Positions 1 through 6,202 of a DNA stretch of 8,115 nucleotides are shown here, piece after piece (position 1 is the first letter of the stretch; each line of letters starts with the position of its first letter). Origin of the DNA: an uncultured Marinilabiliaceae bacterium. Lineage in GTDB: Bacteria > Bacteroidota > Bacteroidia > Bacteroidales > Marinilabiliaceae. The stretch covers positions 1-8,115 of the forward strand of contig CAJONN010000115.1 of assembly GCA_905235955.1 (NCBI GenBank), read 5' to 3'. Under the pieces are notes generated by a model. That model had not been told where the DNA came from. It saw only the letters and a program-made list of their open reading frames with translations, and ran no database searches. The translations under genes and the position numbers were made by a program.

Positions 1-50
1 TAATATCCATCAGAAAAATCAATTTTACACTCTGATAAGCCTTTCAGGTG

Positions 51-58
51 CAAAGTTA
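51..58 (-). promoter_or_regulatory. Probable Bacteroidota -7 promoter element reading leftward out of the window
   Basis: On the minus strand these bases read TAACTTTG, a perfect match to the TAnnTTTG -7 consensus of the Bacteroidota primary sigma factor. The expected TTTG -33 box about 20 bases upstream (near 78-83) is poor, so this rests mainly on the -7 match. It lies downstream of the terminator of the M16 gene, which is where a promoter for the next leftward gene would be expected. The predicted leader contains a 6-bp inverted repeat (9-14 with 31-36, ATCAGA/TCTGAT). No coding start for that gene is visible before the window ends. Confidence 0.45.
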
Positions 59-145
59 AAGCTAATAGTGCATAAAATAGAACATTTTTTCATTATTTGC
101 ATATATTTTACACAAAATAATAAGTTCACACCTTCGCATTTCTAC

Positions 146-191
146 AAAAAAAAGAGAAATGCAGAGCTATAAAAACTCACACATTTCTCTT
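146..191 (-). terminator. Rho-independent terminator of the peptidase operon
   Basis: A perfect 10-bp inverted repeat (152-161 with 182-191, AAGAGAAATG/CATTTCTCTT) is followed on the minus strand by a run of eight T (146-153, partly overlapping the stem). A GAG/CTC pair (164-166 with 176-178) can extend the hairpin inward. It begins 26 bases after the M16 stop codon, as expected for an intrinsic terminator. A further GCATTTCT at 136-143 could compete for the same stem strand. Confidence 0.8.
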
Positions 192-217
192 ATTATCAAT
201 AATTTATTGCAAAAATA

Positions 218-3046
218 TCAGTTATTTCCCTCTTGGAAATCTTCTGGCAACATTATAATTGTAGCGCAGTTGTTGTCACGCAACATCACATTGTTTACAA
301 AATTCTTGATGTCGTCTGACGTTACACTCTTCACTGCATCTTCATAGCCAGTGCGCACATCGATGCCAACAAATGTCTTAGCTACGATGGTCGACAACCA
401 ATAGTTGTTTTTGCGCTGACTGTCGGCATAGTCTTTCAACTCAAATTTTCTTACATTTTCAATCTCTTCAGCAGTAACGCCATTCTTAGCTATATCGTCA
501 ATCGATTCGCGTATGAGGAGCAAGAGTGAGTCTGACTGTGCCGGACGGAAAGGCGACACAATTTGTATGATATATTTGTCGTCGTTGTTTGCTGTTACAT
601 TGCCCGACACTGATACCGTGTATGATATGCCAGCCTCTTCGCGTATGGTGTGAGTGTAGCGCATATCAAGAATACTTGCAAGGAAGTTGACTATCACATC
701 GTTTTTGACGCTATATGTAATGTCGCCACTCCAAACCTGCAAAGCGTAGGCTTGTGGTGTTTCCATTTGGCGTATAAACTTGTTTTCTATCACACCTTTA
801 GCGTATGTCAGGTCTGACTTTTTGTATGCTTCGCGTTTTTTACCCTTTGGCAAAGTAGCAATATATTGCTCGGCAAAGAGCTTAATAGAGTCAGGCGAAA
901 GGGCACCAACAAAGTAGAAATCGAAGTCGGTTGGGTTCAGTATGCGGTCAGTATACAAACGTTTGTATGTGTCGTAGCTAATCTCATCGAGGTCAGCTTT
1001 TTTGAGGCGCTTCACAAGTGGGTGATGATTGTGAATGGTAGCGTTGACCGTGTCAATGAAAGCATTGAGCGGATTTTTATCAGCATTGTCGAGCGAGGTG
1101 CGATAGTTGTTGATAACGCTATTGTAACCATCAACGTCGTTGCTGATGGTGGTGAAGGCGAGGTGAACCATTTCAAAGAGTGTGCGCAAGTCTTTTGGCG
1201 TAGAGCGACCAGAAATAGTTTCAGACGTACTGCCTAAGTTGTAGCGCAACGACACTTGCTTGCCTGCCAATGTTTTTTCAAGTTCAATGCCACTAAATGT
1301 GCCTAAACCTGTTGAGCCAGCAATGTCAGAAAAGAGCTTAGAGTTCTTGATGTCGGCAGGAGCAATGCGTGCATTACCACCCATACTTATTGCGTTCATC
1401 AATATCTCAGTGTTTTCAAAGTCGGTTTGCTTGTAATAGAGCTTTATGCCATTTGAGAGGGTGAGCAATGTGTAGCCGTCGTATGAAGCTTTTTCGCTCT
1501 TTATTTTACCTTTTTTAGGCAATTTGGCAATGAGTGGTTCGTCTTTTACATTGTCTACGTATGCCGTAACTTTTGCATTGCGTGCGTTGGCTATGGCTTG
1601 TTTTACTTGCTCTATGGTTGGCAACTTGATGTCATCTTTTTCTGGATAAAGACCAAGGAAGACGAAGTTGGTATCAACTGATGCTGAAGCTTCTGCTATG
1701 ATTTTGTTGTATACATCAGAAGGTAAGCTCTTGTCGAGCGACTGATATATTTGGTATTCGAGCTCGATGCCGGGGAATGCATCGCCTTCAAGGAAATGAC
1801 GCACATAGTTGTGCACAAAGAATGAGTTTTTCTGCTTGTCGCGATTTTCATATTGTTTTTCGGCATTGCTCATTACGCTTTGGCGAGCACGATAGAGTTC
1901 TGAATCGGTAATACCAAATTGGCGAGCACGCTCAAGTTCGGTCATCACTACTTCAATTGACTCAAGGTCTTTGCCGGGTTTTGGTATAATAACAAGACCT
2001 AACTCATCTTTGGTTTTAGACAAAAGGTAGTTGCCATAGTTGAGGCTAGCGTATGTATAAGGGCAGTCGGCATTGCGAGCAAGTTCGTTGAGGCGTGTGT
2101 TGAATGCCTCTGAAAGTATCTCCGTGCTGAAGTCTCTAAGCACTTTGAGTACGGTAGATTTTTCTTCTCTCGACATTGCGTCTTGCTTAAACGAAATCAT
2201 TATTTGCGTTGCACGCATTTCGGGGTCTTTGTCAACAACGTAAATTGGTTCGTTGTTGTCTGGCACTGGATAGGTTTCATATTGTGCCGGATTTTGTGGC
2301 ATTTGTATGTCAGAGAATGTTTTGATGATGCGTTGTTCTACGTCAGCAGCATCAATATCACCCACTACAATAACAGCCTGCAAATCAGGTCGATACCACT
2401 TCTCATAATATGCACGCAACTCTTCAGGCTTGAAGTTGTCAACAATGCTCATTAGGCCTATTGGCATGCGCTTGCCATATCTTGAGTCAGGATAGAGTGT
2501 TTCGAGGTTACGGTTGAGTATGCGCATAAAACCTGATGTACGCATACGCCACTCTTCATGAATAACGCCACGTTCTTTGTCTATTTCAGCTGGTTCGAGC
2601 AATAGTCCATCGCTCCAGTCGCGCAAGATGAGCAAGCACGAGTCTATGTTGGAACTGATGTTGGTAGGCACATCGTTGATGTTGTATACTGTTTCGTCAG
2701 TAGAGGTGTAGGCGTTGAGGTTCTGACCAAATTTTACGCCTATCGACTCGCAGTAGCCTACAATGCGGTTACCAGCAAAGTGTGTTGTGCCGTTGAAGCA
2801 CATGTGCTCAAGGAAGTGAGCAAGTCCGCGCTGATTTTCTTCTTCTTGTACTGAACCTACCTTTTGTGCTATGTAGAAGTTGGCTCTTTCGCGAGGCTCT
2901 TCGTTGTGCCTTACGTAGTAGGTCAGTCCGTTTTCGAGTTGTCCGTAGCGCACGTCGGGGTCGAGTGGCAGCGGTGCAGGTTGTTGGGCACTAACTGCAA
3001 GGGGTAGCATAGTCAGGAGGCCACTAAATAGTGATTTTATATTCAT
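218..3046 (-). CDS. Exported M16 family zinc metallopeptidase (PqqL/pitrilysin-like, two-half form)
   Basis: Predicted 942-aa periplasmic peptidase. I place the start at the ATG at 3046, because the open frame upstream begins only with TTG (3070) and the ATG gives a clean signal peptide (residues 1-20, cleavage Ala20|Gln21). The inverted zinc motif HFLEH is at residues 77-81 (His77, Glu80 catalytic, His81). The distal zinc ligand is Glu164 or Glu165 in the following helix (GVIHEEWRMR). The family-typical stretch NLNAYTSTDETVYN lies between them. A middle M16_C-like region follows (about 185-370). A second M16 half starts near residue 520 (TLSNGIKLYYK) and has no HxxEH motif, as expected for the inactive half of single-chain M16 enzymes. 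These enzymes close around peptides like a clamshell and cleave unfolded or short substrates. The gene is 51 bases downstream of the cysteine peptidase gene with no promoter visible between them, so the two are probably cotranscribed. Family assignment is firm; the substrate is unknown. Confidence 0.93.
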   Translation of the reverse strand: MNIKSLFSGLLTMLPLAVSAQQPAPLPLDPDVRYGQLENGLTYYVRHNEEPRERANFYIAQKVGSVQEEENQRGLAHFLEHMCFNGTTHFAGNRIVGYCESIGVKFGQNLNAYTSTDETVYNINDVPTNISSNIDSCLLILRDWSDGLLLEPAEIDKERGVIHEEWRMRTSGFMRILNRNLETLYPDSRYGKRMPIGLMSIVDNFKPEELRAYYEKWYRPDLQAVIVVGDIDAADVEQRIIKTFSDIQMPQNPAQYETYPVPDNNEPIYVVDKDPEMRATQIMISFKQDAMSREEKSTVLKVLRDFSTEILSEAFNTRLNELARNADCPYTYASLNYGNYLLSKTKDELGLVIIPKPGKDLESIEVVMTELERARQFGITDSELYRARQSVMSNAEKQYENRDKQKNSFFVHNYVRHFLEGDAFPGIELEYQIYQSLDKSLPSDVYNKIIAEASASVDTNFVFLGLYPEKDDIKLPTIEQVKQAIANARNAKVTAYVDNVKDEPLIAKLPKKGKIKSEKASYDGYTLLTLSNGIKLYYKQTDFENTEILMNAISMGGNARIAPADIKNSKLFSDIAGSTGLGTFSGIELEKTLAGKQVSLRYNLGSTSETISGRSTPKDLRTLFEMVHLAFTTISNDVDGYNSVINNYRTSLDNADKNPLNAFIDTVNATIHNHHPLVKRLKKADLDEISYDTYKRLYTDRILNPTDFDFYFVGALSPDSIKLFAEQYIATLPKGKKREAYKKSDLTYAKGVIENKFIRQMETPQAYALQVWSGDITYSVKNDVIVNFLASILDMRYTHTIREEAGISYTVSVSGNVTANNDDKYIIQIVSPFRPAQSDSLLLLIRESIDDIAKNGVTAEEIENVRKFELKDYADSQRKNNYWLSTIVAKTFVGIDVRTGYEDAVKSVTSDDIKNFVNNVMLRDNNCATIIMLPEDFQEGNN

Positions 3047-3097
3047 ATTTTTTATAAGATTATTTATCAAGAGTTCTATTTATTTTTCGGTATTTTT

Positions 3098-4489
3098 TTA
3101 CATTTCAGGAGCAAAAAGTGGGTCCCAAGCTGGCAGTTTTATTGGCTTTTGGGTCAGAATATCGAGCACTTTTTGCGTTGCATATTTTTTGTCGACAACG
3201 AGGCGAAACATATATTCGTCAAACCATTTGTCAGTCATTATTAGGTGTCCTTTGTATCCTGAGTTGGCACCCCACGAGTTTTCAACTTTCCATTTCAGAG
3301 GTTTGCCGTTGCTGTCAAGGTCAACAGCCATCAGTGTCATAGCGTGGCTCGAAGCCGACTCAAATGTGCTGATGCGAGCTGCCTTGTCCATGCCAAAGCT
3401 GATACCAAAGAGCGATTCGTAGTCATAGTTGTCAGTTGAGAGTATGCCACTTTTGGCGTTGTAGCATTTGCCCACATCGCACGAGAAGTACATCATTGTG
3501 CTATCTTTTATTGAGGCTATTGCCATTTGCTTTATGTCGTCGATGGGCAGGTTGACGTATGTCCAATTTGAGCCGTCGTATGTGTGGCGGTCAAGATCGA
3601 TGGTGTAGAGTTTATAATATTCGCGTGTGGGGTCGTTCATGAGCATGATGTAGCTATTCTGAAGGTCGGCACCCACCATTTCGTTGTAGAATTCAATAGG
3701 TGTATATTGCTTAGTTTCTTGTGGTTCGCCTTTAGCATTGGTGCGAGTCCACGTAAATTGTGTTGGTGGTTCGCCAAGGCAGATGGCTAAGATGTGATAT
3801 ACAGTTTTGAGCATTTCTGCTTTGCGTTGTTCGAGTTTGGGCTTTTTCTCGCCTTTGGCGTATGCTTGGCGCAATTCGAGTCCCCACTCACGCAGTTTTG
3901 TTTGCAATATGTTGCTCATTTTCGAGGTATTGTTGGCACTGAAGCTTTCAGTCATCACCTCGGCTGGCACCAAACCATATTTTGATATAATATCCTGTAT
4001 ACCTGTAAATTGCCCACCATCAGATAGCGGATTTTTGAAGAGCCACTCTACTGTTTTGTCATCGGCAGGTTTAGCAGCATTGTCAATGATAGATTGCAAA
4101 AAGAGGTTCGATTTTTCGAGTTGGTCGTAGAAGAAGCAATAGCTTTGCGAAAACTGAAACGAGCCTAAGTTGTATTTTGCAATAGCTTTGGCGCGCATCA
4201 CATTAAGACCTGTAAAGAGCCAGCAACGTCCTGAGTGTTCTTGGTTTGTAATGCCACTCGACTTCACTTCATTGCTAAAATGAGTGTCAGAATTGGCCTG
4301 ATTGTTGGCTGTGAGAGCAAGGCTGTTGATGCTGTTGTTTGCCAATGCATTGCGCAAGGCGCGGTCGGTTGGAGTTTGAGTGTTTGCCTTGCGTAGTTCG
4401 GCAAGTGTTTGAGCCGATATGCCGCCTATATTTTGAGCTACAGAGTTGAGAGTTAGCAACATAGCGGCAAGGCTGAAGAGTATTTTCAT
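3098..4489 (-). CDS. Exported C1B cysteine peptidase (aminopeptidase C / bleomycin hydrolase family)
   Basis: 463-aa papain-like peptidase. The active-site block TNQEHSGRCWLF holds the oxyanion Gln83 and nucleophile Cys89. His382 follows in SSHAMTLMAVD, and Asn404 in WKVENSWG, so the catalytic set is complete. The C-terminal arm ends LPAWDPLFAPEM; in this family the C-terminus reaches into the active site of the hexamer and limits activity to N-terminal trimming. The length matches the family plus a leader. Residues 1-18 form a signal peptide (MKILFSLAAMLLTLNSVA|Q), so the mature enzyme should be periplasmic. Classical PepC and bleomycin hydrolase are cytoplasmic, but exported versions are common in Bacteroidota. 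The gene has its own promoter (4533-4540) and leads a two-gene unit with the M16 peptidase, suggesting joint peptide degradation in the periplasm. The substrate is inferred. Confidence 0.93.
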   Translation of the reverse strand: MKILFSLAAMLLTLNSVAQNIGGISAQTLAELRKANTQTPTDRALRNALANNSINSLALTANNQANSDTHFSNEVKSSGITNQEHSGRCWLFTGLNVMRAKAIAKYNLGSFQFSQSYCFFYDQLEKSNLFLQSIIDNAAKPADDKTVEWLFKNPLSDGGQFTGIQDIISKYGLVPAEVMTESFSANNTSKMSNILQTKLREWGLELRQAYAKGEKKPKLEQRKAEMLKTVYHILAICLGEPPTQFTWTRTNAKGEPQETKQYTPIEFYNEMVGADLQNSYIMLMNDPTREYYKLYTIDLDRHTYDGSNWTYVNLPIDDIKQMAIASIKDSTMMYFSCDVGKCYNAKSGILSTDNYDYESLFGISFGMDKAARISTFESASSHAMTLMAVDLDSNGKPLKWKVENSWGANSGYKGHLIMTDKWFDEYMFRLVVDKKYATQKVLDILTQKPIKLPAWDPLFAPEM

Positions 4490-4532
4490 ATCTGTTGCAC
4501 TATTTTATTTATGATTTTCTAAAAAATATGCA

Positions 4533-4564
4533 CAAAGGTAATTAATTTTCATTTACTGTAAAAA
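4533..4564 (-). promoter_or_regulatory. Promoter of the cysteine peptidase / M16 operon
   Basis: On the minus strand 4533-4540 reads TACCTTTG, a perfect TAnnTTTG -7 element. With a 20-base spacer the upstream tetramer (4561-4564) is TTTT, three of four matches to the TTTG -33 box. It sits 43 bases before the ATG at 4489, giving a leader of roughly 35-40 bases. No strong Shine-Dalgarno sequence precedes the ATG; the leader is A/T-rich, as is usual in Bacteroidota. Confidence 0.7.
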
Positions 4565-4576
4565 TATTACATTTTC

Positions 4577-4590
4577 AAGTTTCGCAAGTA
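4577..4590 (+). repeat. 14-nt intergenic repeat, copy 1 (AAGTTTCGCAAGTA)
   Basis: AAGTTTCGCAAGTA occurs identically at 7962-7975 and with one mismatch at 7844-7857, all on the plus strand and all outside genes. In both perfect copies it sits 7-8 bases from the same end of the 33/34-nt repeat, but in opposite relative orientation. This suggests a modular repeat family rather than one simple duplication. Confidence 0.6.
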
Positions 4591-4597
4591 GAAATAT

Positions 4598-4650
4598 AAT
4601 TTCCAAACACGGCTTTTTCATTAGTCTTTTACTTTTTCTTTCGCTTCGCT
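4598..4650 (+). repeat. Intergenic inverted repeat, left copy (33-nt core plus TCGCTTCGCT)
   Basis: Bases 4598-4630 match the reverse complement of 7920-7953 at 32 of 34 aligned positions (one C/T substitution, one single-base gap). After an extra stretch of about 10 bases in this copy, both continue with TCGCTTCGCT (4641-4650 here). The copies lie about 3.3 kb apart and bracket the three-gene operon. No coding potential or transposase is associated with either. Confidence 0.75.
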
Positions 4651-4755
4651 CAATCATCGTTGAGTCTTATGAAAAAAAAGCAAAAGATGATTGAGCGTAG
4701 CCCAACGAAGTTCGGCGTAGCTAAATAAGAAAAGTTTTTAAATAAAAGAGCCGTG
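4608..4755. repeat. Large imperfect palindrome (possible MITE-like or hairpin element)
   Basis: Nested complementary blocks run through this stretch: CACGGCT (4608-4614) with AGCCGTG (4749-4755); ACTTTTTCTT (4631-4640) with AAGAAAAGT (4727-4735), one base bulged; CTTCG (4644-4648) with CGAAG (4706-4710); and a perfect 12-bp core CGCTCAATCATC (4647-4658) with GATGATTGAGCG (4686-4697). The two CTTCG/core pairings overlap by two bases, so they cannot all form at once. Neither side of the core hairpin has a terminator-type T tract. The element overlaps the left repeat copy. Its origin is inferred. Confidence 0.55.
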
Positions 4756-4793
4756 AAAAATGGTATAAAAATCGTTTTTACACTCTTTTATTT
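4740..4793 (-). terminator. Possible terminator of the three-gene operon, overlapping the last stop codon
   Basis: An 11-bp perfect inverted repeat, AAATAAAAGAG (4740-4750) with CTCTTTTATTT (4783-4793), encloses a second small stem (4766-4771 with 4775-4780, TAAAAA/TTTTTA). On the minus strand the descending arm is CTCTTTTATTT, so most T residues lie within the stem, followed by AAAAACTTTTC. The T tract is therefore not clean, and the stem includes the stop codon of the fumarylacetoacetate-hydrolase-family gene. Termination is expected here because a new promoter follows about 200 bases on. Confidence 0.4.
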
Positions 4794-5411
4794 CACCAAA
4801 AAATCCATCATTTGGCGGTCGGCAATGTAAGCTTGCAAGCGGTCGCCTTCGTGCACAGGTCCTACGCCAACTGGTGTGCCTGTGTATATTAGGTCGCCCA
4901 TTTTGAGTGTGAAGAATTGAGATACGTATGCTATTATCTCGTCTACACTAAAAATCATATTGGCGGTGTTGCCCACTTGCTTTGTTTCTCCATTCACATC
5001 TAAGTGAAAGGATATGTTGTCTATGTTGCCACCCAATTCATTGAGTGGTACAAATTCTGATATTGCAGCAGCTTGATCAAAGCCTTTGGATATTTCCCAC
5101 GGCAACCCTTGTGCCATCAGTTTGCGTTGCAAGTCTCGAGCCGTAAAGTCAATGCCTATGCCTATTTCAGCATAATATCGGTGTGCGAATTTGCGGTTTA
5201 TTGCTCGTCCGAGGCGGTTTATTTTTACTACAATTTCAGTTTCGTAGTGAAATTCTGAAGCAAAATCAGGTATATAAAACGGAGTATTAACACGTAGCAA
5301 CGATGAGTCAGGCTTCATAAAGATGACGGGTTGCTCAGGTTTGGCTTTGTCAACACCATGTAGCTCGCTGATGTGCTCAGCGTAGTTCATTCCAACACAT
5401 ATTATTTTCAT
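4788..5411 (-). CDS. Fumarylacetoacetate hydrolase family protein (FAHD1-like acylpyruvase / oxaloacetate decarboxylase)
   Basis: 207-aa cytoplasmic enzyme with no leader. It starts MKIICVGMNYAEHISEL, whose His13 and Glu16 match the catalytic His-Glu pair of FAHD1-type enzymes (GxNYAxHxxE). The divalent-metal ligands are Glu57 and Glu59 in FHYETEI, plus Asp88 in GIDFTARDLQ. The lysine of SKGFD (Lys109) and the TGTPVGVGP loop (177-185) complete the family signature, and the protein is full length. Members cleave acylpyruvates or decarboxylate oxaloacetate; others hydrate or isomerise aromatic-degradation intermediates. The short single-domain form favours the FAHD1 type, but the substrate cannot be read from sequence. 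Its ATG overlaps the exonuclease stop codon (ATGA), so translation is probably coupled. Confidence 0.9.
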   Translation of the reverse strand: MKIICVGMNYAEHISELHGVDKAKPEQPVIFMKPDSSLLRVNTPFYIPDFASEFHYETEIVVKINRLGRAINRKFAHRYYAEIGIGIDFTARDLQRKLMAQGLPWEISKGFDQAAAISEFVPLNELGGNIDNISFHLDVNGETKQVGNTANMIFSVDEIIAYVSQFFTLKMGDLIYTGTPVGVGPVHEGDRLQAYIADRQMMDFLVK

Positions 5412-6166
5412 AGCAAGAGTCCCTTATCGTAGTAACGCAGTCTGATTTGAGTGAGCACTTTCTTTGTATCGGCTGGGAAGTCGCCCTTCATCATCCAATC
5501 GTAGTAACCCAAGTCTTGCTTAAATACATCAAATACAAGTTTGCCGTTGTGCTTGCCAAAGGTGAATATCTCTTGTCCTTTTTCGTTGTATCCTATGCGT
5601 CCTGCGTAGTCGGCTGTTTTTTTCATTGTGGTATATTCTGACAAGAAGTCAACATCGTTTTGCAAGTCAGGATAGCGGTCGAGTTGAGCTTTGAGCACTT
5701 CATACGTAGCGCGTATGTCGGCTTCTGCGCCATGTGCGCCTTCAAGGTCTTTGTCGCAATAGAATTTGTAGGCTGCAATGAGTGTGCGTTGTTCTTTTTT
5801 GTGAAATATATTCTGCACGTCGATGAATTTGTGTTTACGAAAGTCTATATCAACTTTGGCACGCAAAAATTCTTCGGCAAGCAGTGGTATATCTAGTTTG
5901 TTTGAACCTTCCAATATGCTGGCAAGCTTCGGAGCAATGTCGCTAAAGGTTGGCTTGCCTGCTACATCGGCATCGTGTATGCCATGAAATGTGGTGCTTT
6001 GCTCTGGTATGTGCATCTCTGGGTTGATGCGATATGTGTATATCTCTTCGTGTTCGTCTGGGAATACTTTCAAGAGCGATATTTCTACTATGCGATCTTT
6101 TGTTGGATTTACTCCTGTTGTTTCCAGATCAAAAAATACTATCGGACGTTTTAAGTTGAGTTTCAT
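5408..6166 (-). CDS. DEDDh-family 3'-5' exonuclease (DnaQ-like) with ExoX-like C-terminal domain
   Basis: 252-aa cytoplasmic nuclease. Exo I is FDLETTG with Asp13 and Glu15; Exo III is HGAEADI with His145 and Asp150; Exo II supplies Asp92 in SNKLDIPLLAEEF. All four metal-binding acids and the general base His are present, so activity is likely. The conserved stretch that normally precedes Exo II in related Bacteroidales proteins (of the form ...DLAG[YF]N-SNxFD) appears short here: the protein goes straight from ILEG to SNKLD. After residue 185 comes a small FTFGKHNGK-type domain (about 195-245) like that at the C-terminus of exodeoxyribonuclease X. A role in DNA repair or proofreading is inferred; it is not the replicative epsilon subunit on sequence alone. 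It begins 36 bases after the PD40 gene and overlaps the next gene. Confidence 0.9.
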   Translation of the reverse strand: MKLNLKRPIVFFDLETTGVNPTKDRIVEISLLKVFPDEHEEIYTYRINPEMHIPEQSTTFHGIHDADVAGKPTFSDIAPKLASILEGSNKLDIPLLAEEFLRAKVDIDFRKHKFIDVQNIFHKKEQRTLIAAYKFYCDKDLEGAHGAEADIRATYEVLKAQLDRYPDLQNDVDFLSEYTTMKKTADYAGRIGYNEKGQEIFTFGKHNGKLVFDVFKQDLGYYDWMMKGDFPADTKKVLTQIRLRYYDKGLLL

Positions 6167-6202
6167 TGTTTTTTCAAAAAAAATGAGAAAAGGTCTGCTC
6201 TT

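Noticed and set aside
113..120. Second minus-strand promoter -7 box (TTATTTTG) after the terminator
   Set aside because: It has no TTTG-like -33 box at 19-21 bases, unlike the identical octamer at 7770-7777.
866..1237. 123-codon plus-strand frame
   Set aside because: Lies antisense inside the M16 gene, without a recognisable domain or ribosome-binding site.
3047..3070. Longer M16 reading frame starting at 3070
   Set aside because: It begins with TTG, and the added residues precede a complete signal peptide that starts at the ATG at 3046.
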